A DNA stretch of 64,000 nt from assembly GCA_945925985.1 (NCBI GenBank), contig CAMELV010000004.1:124001-188000 (forward strand). Direction: 5' to 3'. Shown one piece after another: positions 8,863 to 18,596 of the stretch. Position 1 is the first letter of the stretch, and every line of letters begins with the position of its first letter. The translations under genes were made by a program, and so were the position numbers. Source of the stretch: Comamonas sp. lk (lineage in GTDB: Bacteria; Pseudomonadota; Gammaproteobacteria; Burkholderiales; Burkholderiaceae_C). The notes under the pieces were generated by a model. That model searched no databases, had not been told where the DNA came from, and worked only from the letters and a program-made list of their open reading frames with translations.

Positions 8863-11652
8863 ATGAATGATTTTTTCACCAAACAAAGCAAAGAGAATGG
8901 TCCGGTTGAATGTTTCGGTCAGACATTCTCCAGCGACGAAGCACGCCGTGAGCATTTTTTAAAGTTATTGGCGGAGAAGTTGAAAGACCCAGCCTTTCGA
9001 AAGACGGAAGGCTTTCCACTTGGAACCGATGATGCCATACTGGCAATGTCTAATCCACCTTACTACACAGCCTGCCCAAATCCCTTCCTTGAGGACTTCG
9101 TGCGCCACTACGGCAAGTCTTATGACCCCGGTGTGAAGTACAGCCGAGAGCCGCAGACGATCGACGTTTCGGTGGGCAAGACAGACGCACTCTATAAAGC
9201 TCACTCATATCACACCAAGGTGCCGCACCTTGCTATCGTGCCTTCGATTCTGCACTACACAGAACCGGGTGACATTGTGTTGGACGGTTTTGGCGGCTCC
9301 GGCATGACAGGCGTTGCCGCACAGTGGTGCGGATCGGCACCATCTGCCTATCGTCATGAATTGGAAACTGAATGGAAAAAGCAAAAAAAGGCTGCTCCGA
9401 GCTGGGGTGCTCGTCGCGTGATCCTTAACGACTTGTCTCCGGCTGCGACATTCATTGCCGCGAACTACAACACGCCGGTCGATGTTGATGCCTTTTCGAA
9501 GGCAGGAAAGCAATTGCTTAAAGATGTAGAAAAAGAAATTGGTTGGATGTATGAGACTCAACATTCCGATGGTAAGACCATTGGTCGCATTGAATATACA
9601 GTATGGAGTGAGGTGCTAAGTTGTAACTCCTGTTCCGGCGAAGTTGTGTTTACTGAAGCCGCACTGGACATGGAGACATACCGTGTCGATGACGTAATAA
9701 CTTGTCCGCATTGTGGTTTAAAGGCAAGCAAAGAGCAGATGGATCTAGTATTTGAATCTTATATTGATTCAGTTACAGGTGAAATATCAAAACGACCTAA
9801 ACGCGCCGCATTTCTAATTCAATACAAGATTGGCAATAGCAGGTATTCAAAAAAGGCAGATGATGCCGACCATGCACTATTGAGAAAAATTGAGAACCTG
9901 CCCACGCCAAAAGAAGTTCCCCTTTTTTCTCTGCCAGACTCGCAAATGACTCGTGTTGGCAGGATGAAAACAACCAATACGGTCACGGTTCCAAGCCTTT
10001 TTCTACCAAGATCCTCGCACGCAATGGCATGCCTGTGGCGTTTAGCCAACGCCAACGGTGACTCTCGCATTCGTCAGATGTTGTTGTTTATGGTGGAACA
10101 AGCAATTTGGGGACTATCTGTACTTAATAGGTATCAACCAATCCAGCAGGGCAGACCCGGCGGGTCGCAAGTTAATCGACAATTAACAGGTGTTTTGTAT
10201 GTCCCTTCACAACATGCCGAATGTAGCCCTGAATACAACCTTGGAGGTAAGTTAGATCGACTAATAAAAGCGTTTGGAACATTTCGGCCAGAAATTGGGA
10301 AATCGATTGTTACTGTTGGCTCTGCAGCAAAGCTTGGGGCAGCAAGTAATTCAATTGACTATATTTTTACAGACCCGCCCTTTGGAGAGAACATCTACTA
10401 TGCTGATCTCAATATCCTAGTTGAGGCATGGCATCGAGTTCTTACTGACACGAAACCAGAAGCGATCGTTGATCGAGTAAGGCAAAAGGGTATTCCGGAG
10501 TACCAGCACCTAATGCAGCGCTGCTTTGCCGAGTATTACCGAGTCCTCAAACCCGGTCGATGGATGACGGTGGTGTTCTCGAATAGCCGTGCCGCCGTCT
10601 GGAACGCAATCCAAGTGGCTCTTCAGCAAGTCGGATTTGTTGTGGCCGAGGTTACGGCCCTAGACAAGGTACAAGGCAGCTTCCAGCAGGTGATGTCCAC
10701 AAATGCAGTTAAGCAGGACCTAGTAATTTCTGCATACAAGCCTAACGGTGGTCTTGAGGAGCGTTTTGATCGACGTGGGGCTACTACCGATTCAGTATGG
10801 GACTTCGTGCAGACGCATTTGAAGCAATTGCCGGTAGTGAAGGTAACCTCCGGCTATCCACAGGAACTTTTGAACATCGTCGAGCGCGACCCGCGTCGCA
10901 TCTACGACCGCATGGCGTCTTGGTTCATCCGCCACGGCACGATGGTGCCGATCTCAACGCCCGAGTTCCTGGCGGAACTTCCGGTACGGTTCCGTGAGAC
11001 GGATGGCATGGTGTTCCTTCCCGAGCAACTAGTCGAGTACGAAAAAGCGCGGGCGCGCATTCCCCAAGTCGCGCAAGCGGAGTTGTTCGTTTCTGACGAG
11101 CGCAGCGCCATTGACTGGCTGACCAACTTTTTGCTCAAGCGGCCTTCTACCCGCTCTGAAATACACCCAGAGTACATTCCGCAGATTGGCTCGGCCAAAC
11201 GCAAGGGCGAGATCATCCCAGAGTTGGATGCGTTACTGGAAGATAACTTCCTTCAATATGACGGTGATGGTGACGTCCCTAATCAGATTTCCAATTACTT
11301 GTCTAAAAACTTCCATGACTGCCGGGGTTTGGAGAAGAGTGACTCCGTCATGAAATCAAGGGCCAAGGATCGCTGGTACGTCCCTGATCCAAACAAGGCG
11401 CAAGACTTGGAGAAGAAGCGCGAGAAGGCACTGCTCAAAGAGTTCGAAACATACAAAGCATTTACGGGACGAAAAATTAAGGAGTCCCGATTGGAAGTCT
11501 TGCGTGCGGGCTTTCGTGCGGCGTGGTCCATCAAGGACTACACAACCATCATCAGCGTGGCCCATATGCTGCCAGATGAGACGTTGCAAGAAGACGAAAA
11601 ACTGCTGCTCTGGTACGACCAGGCTCTGACACGCACCGAGGCCGGTGCCTGA
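8863..11652 (+). CDS. pglXI: BREX-associated DNA adenine methyltransferase (PglXI position)
   Basis: This is a DNA methyltransferase of about 929 residues. The AdoMet-binding motif DGFGGSGMTG is near residue 140 and the catalytic TDPPFGENIYY near 502, the DPP[FY] signature of amino-methyltransferases. Between them lies a zinc-ribbon-like insert with paired CxxC motifs (CNSC and CPHC, around residues 254-290). The ATG at 8863 is chosen over an in-frame TTG at 8848. The stop overlaps the next start by one base (TGATG). In BREX the methyltransferase marks host DNA and takes part in exclusion. The order BrxC, methyltransferase, helicase, PglZ, BrxA is that of BREX type 3, where this gene is PglXI. 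Target specificity cannot be read from sequence. Confidence 0.82.
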   Translation: MNDFFTKQSKENGPVECFGQTFSSDEARREHFLKLLAEKLKDPAFRKTEGFPLGTDDAILAMSNPPYYTACPNPFLEDFVRHYGKSYDPGVKYSREPQTIDVSVGKTDALYKAHSYHTKVPHLAIVPSILHYTEPGDIVLDGFGGSGMTGVAAQWCGSAPSAYRHELETEWKKQKKAAPSWGARRVILNDLSPAATFIAANYNTPVDVDAFSKAGKQLLKDVEKEIGWMYETQHSDGKTIGRIEYTVWSEVLSCNSCSGEVVFTEAALDMETYRVDDVITCPHCGLKASKEQMDLVFESYIDSVTGEISKRPKRAAFLIQYKIGNSRYSKKADDADHALLRKIENLPTPKEVPLFSLPDSQMTRVGRMKTTNTVTVPSLFLPRSSHAMACLWRLANANGDSRIRQMLLFMVEQAIWGLSVLNRYQPIQQGRPGGSQVNRQLTGVLYVPSQHAECSPEYNLGGKLDRLIKAFGTFRPEIGKSIVTVGSAAKLGAASNSIDYIFTDPPFGENIYYADLNILVEAWHRVLTDTKPEAIVDRVRQKGIPEYQHLMQRCFAEYYRVLKPGRWMTVVFSNSRAAVWNAIQVALQQVGFVVAEVTALDKVQGSFQQVMSTNAVKQDLVISAYKPNGGLEERFDRRGATTDSVWDFVQTHLKQLPVVKVTSGYPQELLNIVERDPRRIYDRMASWFIRHGTMVPISTPEFLAELPVRFRETDGMVFLPEQLVEYEKARARIPQVAQAELFVSDERSAIDWLTNFLLKRPSTRSEIHPEYIPQIGSAKRKGEIIPELDALLEDNFLQYDGDGDVPNQISNYLSKNFHDCRGLEKSDSVMKSRAKDRWYVPDPNKAQDLEKKREKALLKEFETYKAFTGRKIKESRLEVLRAGFRAAWSIKDYTTIISVAHMLPDETLQEDEKLLLWYDQALTRTEAGA

Positions 11653-14459
11653 TGGGTGAAGTTGGGCACACCTCAGTTAGTCACGCTGTCGGTGACTGGT
11701 GCTGGCACACCCGTCACGCCACACCCTGCCGCGTCGTGGACAGGCAAGACATCTGGGGTGAGATCGCGTATCGCGTTTGGTTGCCAACCAAAGACGCGGT
11801 TGTGCGTGCTCGCTCGCATGAGCTGACTCAGCTGGACAGCATTCAGCCCTCCGCAGACAGCATTCTTCACACGGCTGCGGCTGCGAAGCTGCTGGACGCG
11901 ATGGAAGACAACTTGCTGCTGGCACCGATCCAGTCCAGCGTGGTTCCGCTGCCCCACCAGCTTTACGCGCTCAACCGGGCCATGAGCCAACATCGCATCC
12001 GCTACCTGCTGGCGGACGAAGTGGGCTTGGGCAAGACCATTGAGGCGGGACTGATCCTGCGCGAACTAAAGCTCCGTGGCATGGCCCAAAGGGTGCTTGT
12101 GGTGGCACCTAAAGGCCTGGTCCGCCAGTGGCAGGCGGAAATGTGTCTGCACTTCGGCGAGAAGCTGCAATACATCGACCCTGCAGAGCTTGCGGCCTTC
12201 CGGCAATGGCGCAACGATGAAGAAAACCTCTGGCGCATGCACGACCAGGTGATTTGTTCACTGGATTCGGTCAAGCCAATTGAAAGCCGGAAAGGCTGGA
12301 GCCTGGAGCAGCTGAATAACTACAACCGGGAACGCTTTGAGGATCTGATTTCAGCCTCGTGGGACCTGGTGATCATTGATGAGTCGCACCGTATGGGTGG
12401 CAGTACCGACCAGGTTGCGCGCTACAAACTTGGTGCAGCCTTGGCCGAGGCGGCACCCTACCTGTTGTTGCTTTCAGCTACGCCACACCAGGGCAAGACG
12501 GATCAGTTTTTGCGTCTGATGCAGTTGATTGACCGGGAGTCTTTCCCTGATGAAAGCAGCGTAAGCCGCGATAGAGTTCGTCCCTTTGTGATTCGCACCG
12601 AAAAACGCAACGCCATCGACGCGGAAGGTCAGGCACTGTTCAAGCCCCGTATCACGAGGCTGCAGCCGGTTGCCTGGCAGGCACGACACGCCGCCCAGCA
12701 ACGCTTGTATGAGGCTGTCACCGACTATGTGCGCCACGGCTACAACCAGGCGCTGGCAGCAAAGCAGCGCCACATTGGCTTTCTGATGATCTTGATGCAG
12801 CGGCTGGTCACCTCCAGCACTGCTGCCATTCGGACAACGCTGGAGAGACGACAGGCACTACTCAATGAGCCACAACCGCAAATGCCGCTGTTTGACGCTT
12901 CTGATATGGATGAATGGGCCGAACTGGACGGTCAGACCCAGGTGGACATTGCGGTTCAAACCTCAGGCTGGGTGCAGGAAAAAGCCGAGGTTGACTTGTT
13001 GTTGACCCTGGCGCGAGAAACCGAAGCTCAGGCAACTGATGCGAAGGCCGAAGCCCTGCTGGAGCTGATTTACAAGCTGCAGCAGGAAGAGAACGACCCC
13101 ACCATGAAGGTCCTGATCTTCACGGAGTTCGTGCCAACCCAGGCCATGCTGGCAGGCTTTCTGGAAAGCCGCGGCTTCTCTGTGGCCTTGCTCAATGGCA
13201 GCATGGACCTGGATACACGCGCCAAGGCGCAGCAGGTCTTTTCGCAGGAGGTTCGGATTCTGGTTTCGACCGATGCTGGCGGTGAGGGCTTGAATCTGCA
13301 GTTCTGCCATGTGATTGTTAACTTTGACATGCCTTGGAACCCCATGCGCATTGAGCAGCGCATTGGTCGCGTGGACCGTATCGGCCAGCGCCATGTGGTG
13401 CGCGCCATCAACTTTGTACTGGAAGACACGGTGGAACACCGCGTTCGGCAGGTGCTGGAGACCAAACTTGAAGTTATTGCGCAGGAATTTGGTGTTGATA
13501 AAGCCTCCGACGTGATGGATTCTGTGGATGCCGAGCCGATCTTTGATGAACTATTCCTGCAAGGGCTTCAGGACCCGGCTTCGATTGAAAAGGCTTGCGA
13601 TGCTGTGATCGATCAGGTGCGTGACAAGGTTGCCGGTGAACGGAAAAACAGCGAGCTGCTGACAGACGCGCATACCTTGGATGCTGATGCCGCACGTAAA
13701 TGGCGTGATCACCCTGCGCAGTTTTGGCTGGAACGCGCCATCACCACCGGCCTGGCTGCGCGAGGTGGCAGTGCCTTGAAGTCTGGAGATTCGTGGCGCA
13801 TCAACTGGACGGACGGCAGCGAGTCGTCGCAGGTTTGCTTTGATGCCCGGACGGCAGAGCAAAACCCGAATTTGGAGTGGGTCACCCTGGAGGATCCGCG
13901 TACCAGGGCTGTGATCAGCGAGCTCTCGCGGTGCGTTTCGGGCCAGCCCTTACCAGTGATCCAGATCAGCGGTCTTCCCGAGTCAGTGCATGGCGTCTGG
14001 TCGTTGTGGGAGATCAGTTTGTCGGCAGAGGGCTTTAAGCGCAAACGGTTCTTGCCTGTATTTGCGACTGATGATGGCCGAACCTTTGTCCCCACAGCCA
14101 AACGAATTTGGGACTTACTGTTGACTGAATCGGTAGAAATTAAAGGAATCACCACGGCAGAACAGGCTGTGAGCTGGTTTGATACATCCCTGGCAGCTGC
14201 AAAAACCCAGGGTGAGCGGATGTTTGCTGAAATGCTTGGTGAGCACCGCACTGGGCTCAAGGAAGAACGTGAACGTGCACTGTATGCCTTCGATGCACGA
14301 AGTAAGGCCATCGGGCGAATTGGTTTGCCCGCTGTGCGTGAACATCGTCGCAAACGGCTCAATGCCGAGCACCAATCGCGTCTTGCCGTATTGGACGAGG
14401 CGCAAGCCAGCGTTCCAGACCTGAACGCCGTACTGATGTTTCGGGTGGGGGCACCATGA
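11652..14459 (+). CDS. brxHII: SNF2-family helicase (BrxHII position)
   Basis: This is a 935-residue SF2 helicase of the SNF2/RapA style. Motif I DEVGLGKTIEAG is near residue 121, motif II IIDESH near 241, motif III LLSATPHQGK near 275, motif V STDAGGEGLNLQ near 540 and motif VI RIGRVDRIGQ near 569. A long C-terminal tail of about 300 residues lacks a motif I can name. SNF2-type helicases occupy the BrxHII place in BREX type 3 and the DrmD place in DISARM; the following PglZ favours BREX. The start shares one base with the methyltransferase stop and the end overlaps pglZ by ATGA, so translation is coupled on both sides. Confidence 0.88.
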   Translation: MGEVGHTSVSHAVGDWCWHTRHATPCRVVDRQDIWGEIAYRVWLPTKDAVVRARSHELTQLDSIQPSADSILHTAAAAKLLDAMEDNLLLAPIQSSVVPLPHQLYALNRAMSQHRIRYLLADEVGLGKTIEAGLILRELKLRGMAQRVLVVAPKGLVRQWQAEMCLHFGEKLQYIDPAELAAFRQWRNDEENLWRMHDQVICSLDSVKPIESRKGWSLEQLNNYNRERFEDLISASWDLVIIDESHRMGGSTDQVARYKLGAALAEAAPYLLLLSATPHQGKTDQFLRLMQLIDRESFPDESSVSRDRVRPFVIRTEKRNAIDAEGQALFKPRITRLQPVAWQARHAAQQRLYEAVTDYVRHGYNQALAAKQRHIGFLMILMQRLVTSSTAAIRTTLERRQALLNEPQPQMPLFDASDMDEWAELDGQTQVDIAVQTSGWVQEKAEVDLLLTLARETEAQATDAKAEALLELIYKLQQEENDPTMKVLIFTEFVPTQAMLAGFLESRGFSVALLNGSMDLDTRAKAQQVFSQEVRILVSTDAGGEGLNLQFCHVIVNFDMPWNPMRIEQRIGRVDRIGQRHVVRAINFVLEDTVEHRVRQVLETKLEVIAQEFGVDKASDVMDSVDAEPIFDELFLQGLQDPASIEKACDAVIDQVRDKVAGERKNSELLTDAHTLDADAARKWRDHPAQFWLERAITTGLAARGGSALKSGDSWRINWTDGSESSQVCFDARTAEQNPNLEWVTLEDPRTRAVISELSRCVSGQPLPVIQISGLPESVHGVWSLWEISLSAEGFKRKRFLPVFATDDGRTFVPTAKRIWDLLLTESVEIKGITTAEQAVSWFDTSLAAAKTQGERMFAEMLGEHRTGLKEERERALYAFDARSKAIGRIGLPAVREHRRKRLNAEHQSRLAVLDEAQASVPDLNAVLMFRVGAP

Positions 14460-16450
14460 ACAACTGGATTGACCACATTCTTAAAGAGTTTCCTGAAGAC
14501 GTTGCGCGGCTGTGGATTGCTACTGACCCCGATGACGTTTTGCTGGATGAACAGGTGCTTGCCAGGTTGCGGGAACGAGGCTTTGAGTTGATGACGTTTG
14601 AAGATTCAGTCGCCTTCCGGGCTGAGTATGAAAATCGTTATCGGTGTGCCTGGGATGAGGGAAAGGCAGGACCTGCCAAGGCGCTTATATTGCACTTGCG
14701 TGGCAACAATACCAGTGAGCTGCCGTGGGATTACCTCAAGCAGGCGAGGCTCGTTAGCTTGAGCTTGGCCAACGTATTCCCAAAGCTCAGTTACCCGGTT
14801 CTGAGACAGATTGGCGCAGAGCATTACGAAGCCCTGTTTGCCGCTCAGGCAAGGCACGCCTCTCAAGTGCATGGCGAAGCTGCAACCAAAGAGTTCATCT
14901 TGACGCACATTTTCAGGATCAGCCCGCATCTGTTGTCGCGGCCTGAGGACTTTTGGCGTGAACTTTTACGCTTGCACTATCGAGACACTGGCCTGCCGAT
15001 GGTTCTGGCGGAACATGTTGCCCATGTACTCAGTGATCAGGCCGTGCTCAAGGGTCTACCGATTGCAGAACTTTTTTCATCGAAGAGCGTTTTGCTTCGG
15101 CTGGTTCAGGCGGCTTGGTATCGGTATTTATCGGGTTTGGGCATCCACGGGACTCGAATTGGAGAAGAATCGTCCCTCGTGCATTTTGACAAAGTAGACG
15201 TTCCGTTTGAGCACCCAGACGTGCGGGTGATCATCGACGCCATGTTCTTGGATGGGCTGCTCCATCCACTCGCAGTACAAAGCCCACCGTCAAACATTCC
15301 AGAGTGGGCGCGAGTTGGCATCATCCAAGACCCATTGGCCTTGCGCAACCTGGTGGCAGAAGGCCTTAAGGGCATTCTTCAGTCAATGCTAACACTGGAG
15401 TCTTCTTACCGAGACTGGGCCAGTTTGTCACGCCGGTTTGGAGAGGTCATCGCCCGTTTCCATGCGTTGGATTCTGCGCGCGCAGACGGTCTGAAAGTCG
15501 CAATGGCAGAGGTACAGTCTGCCGCCGACGAGCACCTGCGGGAATGGGTAGCCAAACACTATGCAGACTTGCCTTCGCTGCCTGTGGCCAAGGGGCCAGT
15601 CATGGTGCACCACGTACCGCGCTATCTGGCAATGCGGCGTGCTGCGGGTGAGTCGAAAGTCGCACTGCTTGTTTTTGATGGTCTGGCTGTGGACCAATGG
15701 GTTCTGATCCGCGAGACCCTGGCGCGGCGAGCTCCAAAACTTGGGTTCGAGGAGAGTGCGTGCTTTGCCTGGCTTCCGACCTTGACGTCGGTGTCCCGAC
15801 AGGCGCTTTTCTCCGGGCTCAAACCCCGTGAATTTGCAGACACCATTGAAACGACTGCACCCGAACCGGCCCAATGGTCACGGTTTTGGCAAGACCAAGG
15901 GCTGCGAGCCAATGAAGTTTTTTACCGCAAAGGCATCAAACGCAATGAGCAACTGGCTGAGCTGGATGCTGCCTTGTCTGGTTCGTCGCTCAAGGTTGCG
16001 GGCCTTGTGGTGGATACAGTGGATGAGATCGTCCATGGTGCCGTGCTTGGTAAGCGTGGCATTGCCAACCAGATCGAAGGCTGGTGCGAAACGGGGTTTC
16101 TTGAGCGGTTGTTCACGCTACTTATCGACAAGGGCTTCCACATCTATCTGACAGCCGATCACGGGAATGTCGAAGCCATTGGCCAAGGACGCCCAAATCA
16201 AGGGGTGGCACCTGAAATGCGCGGAGAACGCGTACGAACGTATCGTAGTGAGACGTTGGTGGCGGAGTCTGCTGCAGCTCAGCCGAACACGTTCCGGCTG
16301 GATATCGCTGGTTTACCGGCGAATTTCATGGCTTTATTCGCAGGTGGACGCACCGCCTTTTTGCCCCAGGGCGAACCAGCTGTCGTACATGGCGGCATCT
16401 CAGTCGAAGAGTTGCTGGTGCCATTTGTAAAAATTAGTCGTGTGAGTTGA
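14456..16450 (+). CDS. pglZ: PglZ-domain protein, BREX alkaline phosphatase-like
   Basis: This 664-residue protein ends in a PglZ domain. VALLVFDGLAVDQW near residue 402 carries the first metal-ligand Asp of the alkaline phosphatase superfamily, followed by the WLPTLTSVSRQALFSG strand-turn with its Thr/Ser nucleophile position. YLTADHGNVEAIGQG near 563 gives the conserved Asp-His metal pair. PglZ is the one component common to all BREX types; its biochemical role is still uncertain. The N-terminal 380 residues are helical and lack a motif I can name. It overlaps the helicase stop and is followed by the BrxA-like gene after five bases. Confidence 0.92.
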   Translation: MNNWIDHILKEFPEDVARLWIATDPDDVLLDEQVLARLRERGFELMTFEDSVAFRAEYENRYRCAWDEGKAGPAKALILHLRGNNTSELPWDYLKQARLVSLSLANVFPKLSYPVLRQIGAEHYEALFAAQARHASQVHGEAATKEFILTHIFRISPHLLSRPEDFWRELLRLHYRDTGLPMVLAEHVAHVLSDQAVLKGLPIAELFSSKSVLLRLVQAAWYRYLSGLGIHGTRIGEESSLVHFDKVDVPFEHPDVRVIIDAMFLDGLLHPLAVQSPPSNIPEWARVGIIQDPLALRNLVAEGLKGILQSMLTLESSYRDWASLSRRFGEVIARFHALDSARADGLKVAMAEVQSAADEHLREWVAKHYADLPSLPVAKGPVMVHHVPRYLAMRRAAGESKVALLVFDGLAVDQWVLIRETLARRAPKLGFEESACFAWLPTLTSVSRQALFSGLKPREFADTIETTAPEPAQWSRFWQDQGLRANEVFYRKGIKRNEQLAELDAALSGSSLKVAGLVVDTVDEIVHGAVLGKRGIANQIEGWCETGFLERLFTLLIDKGFHIYLTADHGNVEAIGQGRPNQGVAPEMRGERVRTYRSETLVAESAAAQPNTFRLDIAGLPANFMALFAGGRTAFLPQGEPAVVHGGISVEELLVPFVKISRVS

Positions 16451-16455
16451 TCTGA

Positions 16456-17181
16456 ATGAATCCAACTGTCCCTCAAATTGGCTTTGACCGGTTCATCCAA
16501 CTGGACTGGGTGACTGCTGCGCTTAAGGTACGCGCAGACATGGCCAGTCTCGATGAGTTGAACGCGCTGCTGGATGCCGCTGGCCTTGGCAAGGAGGCCA
16601 AAGTCAAGACACGAACAAAGTTGAACGCACTTGCGCTTGAACCGAGGGCTGACTTGGTTGACTTTGTTGCGCGTGGAGTGCAACTTTTCAAGGGCACCGA
16701 CGATCCCGCAGAGCTGGCTGCATTTGCATGGGGTGCAGCGATCGCCACTTACCCATTTTTTGGGCAAGTTGCAGAGTTCATTGGACGTTTGAGTTCAATT
16801 CAAGGGGACTGCACGTCATCAGAGATCTACCGTCGAATGATCGAGGTGTACGGCGACCGTCAATCCATGAAAAGATCAGTTCAGTACGTGATCCAAACCC
16901 AAGCCAACTGGGGTGCTATTGAGCGCCTGCAGAAAGGCACGCGATTGGTCCGCTTGCCCACCAAATCAATCACCAAGGATAAAGTCATTGCCTGGCTCGT
17001 TGAGGCGGCATTGCGATATCAGGGTAGGGCTGTCTCGCTTGCTGCGCTGCAGTCTCTGCCAGTTATCTACCCGTTTGTACTGACACAACCTCTTGGCTAT
17101 TTGATGGCAAACAGCCCAATGCTTGAAGTCCGCTCTGAAGGACCAAGCAACCAATTGGTGGCGCTGCGCGCGTCGATTTGA
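16456..17181 (+). CDS. BrxA-like protein closing the BREX operon
   Basis: This is a 241-residue helical protein with no clear catalytic motif. Its segment around residues 55-155 (DPAELAAFAWGAAIATYPFFGQVAEFIGRL, shown in part, then a region with SVQYVIQTQANWGAIE) follows the BrxA/DUF1819 pattern: a helix rich in Ala and Leu leading to a Tyr-Pro-hydrophobic step, then a helix ending in a Trp-Gly turn. BrxA is the last gene of BREX type 3 operons, which is exactly this position, five bases after pglZ. BrxA is a small DNA-binding helical protein. Sequence similarity is weak by eye, so position carries much of the call. It ends convergently with the minus-strand gene at 17194. Confidence 0.55.
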   Translation: MNPTVPQIGFDRFIQLDWVTAALKVRADMASLDELNALLDAAGLGKEAKVKTRTKLNALALEPRADLVDFVARGVQLFKGTDDPAELAAFAWGAAIATYPFFGQVAEFIGRLSSIQGDCTSSEIYRRMIEVYGDRQSMKRSVQYVIQTQANWGAIERLQKGTRLVRLPTKSITKDKVIAWLVEAALRYQGRAVSLAALQSLPVIYPFVLTQPLGYLMANSPMLEVRSEGPSNQLVALRASI

Positions 17182-17193
17182 ATCGAGTTGGCA

Positions 17194-17505
17194 CTAACGA
17201 TTCAAAAACGAAAGATCGACGCCGCTGAGCTCAAGAATTTTTCTCTGCTCGGCGCTGCAAGCAATAAAACAAGCTGGGTGGCGAACATCCGCGTTGCTGA
17301 TAATGTACTCAACCTTGATGTCGTCCAACACATCGATCAATTGTGGGGCGTAATCAGCCACCAAGCAGTCAAACTCAATGGTGGCGTGATATTCGGCCCA
17401 CGCCGCCATTGAGTACAGGGTTCGTGCTGGCCCAAATCTACGAAAAGCAGCGATGCAAGTGTTGAGATGATTGACAGTTAATGTCTTTTTTTCTTTGTTC
17501 GTCAT
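17194..17505 (-). CDS. Small unknown protein downstream of the kfrA-like gene
   Basis: This 103-residue protein belongs to no family I recognise. It begins nine bases after the KfrA-like stop, with a weak GAGA ribosome site, so it is probably the last gene of that minus-strand operon. It has a helical Ala/Tyr-rich centre (TLYSMAAWAEYHATIEFD), then VADYAPQLIDVLDDIKVEYIIS and a single pair of distant cysteines. The opposite strand is open for a shorter 74-codon frame, which I reject because this frame has the more protein-like composition and a sensible neighbour. Confidence 0.5.
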   Translation of the reverse strand: MTNKEKKTLTVNHLNTCIAAFRRFGPARTLYSMAAWAEYHATIEFDCLVADYAPQLIDVLDDIKVEYIISNADVRHPACFIACSAEQRKILELSGVDLSFLNR

Positions 17506-17514
17506 GTGCTGATC

Positions 17515-18450
17515 TCAGTTAGCCGAAGGCATTGTTTTCTGCCCAGATTGCTGTGGCCCTTTGCGAGTTCGATACAAGCGCTTTATTAAACGGGGATCGC
17601 TACCAACCAGACCTTCCAGCGCTTCAATATGCGCTTGCAGATCTGAAATCCTGGACTCCGCCATAGCGGCACGAATAGCCAGTGGCTCAATTTTGTCCAC
17701 AAGTGCAAGCAGCGGCGCGTAACGAGCATCTGCAGCACTCAGCGCTTGGGTTGTCGAATCGAGTTGAAGCTGCAGCAGGTCAAGCCGCTTTTGTGCTTCA
17801 AGCCGCCTATCACGCTCGCGACTGATCTCCTGCTGCAGTGCTGTAGCTTCCTGACGAGAATCAGCTTCCCTGACCCTGGCCTCTTGCTGCCACTCTTTCA
17901 ATGCAGCTTCTCGAAATCGCAGCTCAGCAATTTCAATTTGCAGGCCTGATTGCAAACCCGCTGCGCTCGACAGCAACAGCTTGTGCTCACCAAGTTCAGC
18001 ACCCATCATTTCATGCTGGACTGCCATGGTGTTCCGCTCAGTGATACGTGCTTCCAGCTCCTCCGACAACCTATCAATCTCTGACTCCAGACCTTTTACA
18101 TCCTCCAAAATATTGGTCAACTTGGTATTCTGAGCAACCAAGTCCAAGGAGCACCCATCACGCACGTCTTGCGCAACCTTGCTCAATATGTCTTGAATTG
18201 CAGCAAGATGCTGCTCCAGCGAAGGTGGCGGTAATCGTTCCGGCGTTTTGCCCTGCCGCTGCTGATCACGCCACACTTTCAAAAATGCTTGAATCATGGG
18301 TGTCCCGCCAACTTTGATCTCACCTGGTGGCAAGTGAGCGCCTAAATACTCGCGGACACCGCCCGCACTCGGCCAGGGCACCCCTGATTGCATCAATGCA
18401 TCAGCTGCTGCCGAAACCCGCTCTTGTGTCAAGTTAGATTCTCTCGCCAT
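17515..18450 (-). CDS. KfrA-like coiled-coil DNA-binding protein
   Basis: This is a 311-residue protein. The N-terminal 70 residues match the KfrA_N DNA-binding domain: a first helix (QERVSAAADALMQSG), a PSAGGVREYLGA recognition helix and a third helix ending FLKVWRDQQ. From about residue 105 to 285 the sequence is a long Glu/Lys/Arg/Gln-rich coiled coil. KfrA proteins are found on broad-host-range plasmids, bind repeats in their own promoter, repress themselves and aid plasmid stability, perhaps as part of a filament. Here the ten 8-bp repeats at 18512-18591 lie just upstream of the start, as expected for an autoregulatory or partition site. It suggests that the element has a plasmid-like maintenance phase. 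Confidence 0.85.
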   Translation of the reverse strand: MARESNLTQERVSAAADALMQSGVPWPSAGGVREYLGAHLPPGEIKVGGTPMIQAFLKVWRDQQRQGKTPERLPPPSLEQHLAAIQDILSKVAQDVRDGCSLDLVAQNTKLTNILEDVKGLESEIDRLSEELEARITERNTMAVQHEMMGAELGEHKLLLSSAAGLQSGLQIEIAELRFREAALKEWQQEARVREADSRQEATALQQEISRERDRRLEAQKRLDLLQLQLDSTTQALSAADARYAPLLALVDKIEPLAIRAAMAESRISDLQAHIEALEGLVGSDPRLIKRLYRTRKGPQQSGQKTMPSAN

Positions 18451-18511
18451 TTAATTCACCTCAAAAATTTAATTACTGATAATTTCCAAACCCAACATGG
18501 GCATACGCTTT

Positions 18512-18591
18512 AACGTATTAACGTATTAACGTATTAACGTATTAACGTATAAACGTATAAACGTATAAACGTATGAACGTATGAACGTATA
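18512..18591. repeat. Ten tandem 8-bp repeats upstream of the kfrA-like gene
   Basis: Ten uninterrupted copies of AACGTATN lie head to tail. The last base varies by block: four T, three A, two G, one A. ATACG/CGTAT palindromic cores continue on both sides (GCATACGC before the array, TCATACGTTT after it). The array lies between the stop of the gene at 18597 and the start of the kfrA-like gene at 18450. Probable binding site of the KfrA-like protein acting as operator, centromere-like site, or both. The perfect 8-bp spacing places successive sites on different faces of the helix, which would favour a wrapping or filament-forming protein. Not a CRISPR: no spacers. Confidence 0.85.
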
Positions 18592-18596
18592 AACGG

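Noticed and set aside
11652-14459. DISARM reading of the first operon because of its DrmD-like helicase
   Set aside because: No DrmB (DUF1998) or DrmC phospholipase-type gene is visible, and a PglZ protein follows, which points to BREX.
18512-18591. Tandem repeats as a possible CRISPR array
   Set aside because: The units are 8 bp and contiguous with no spacers, and no cas gene is present.
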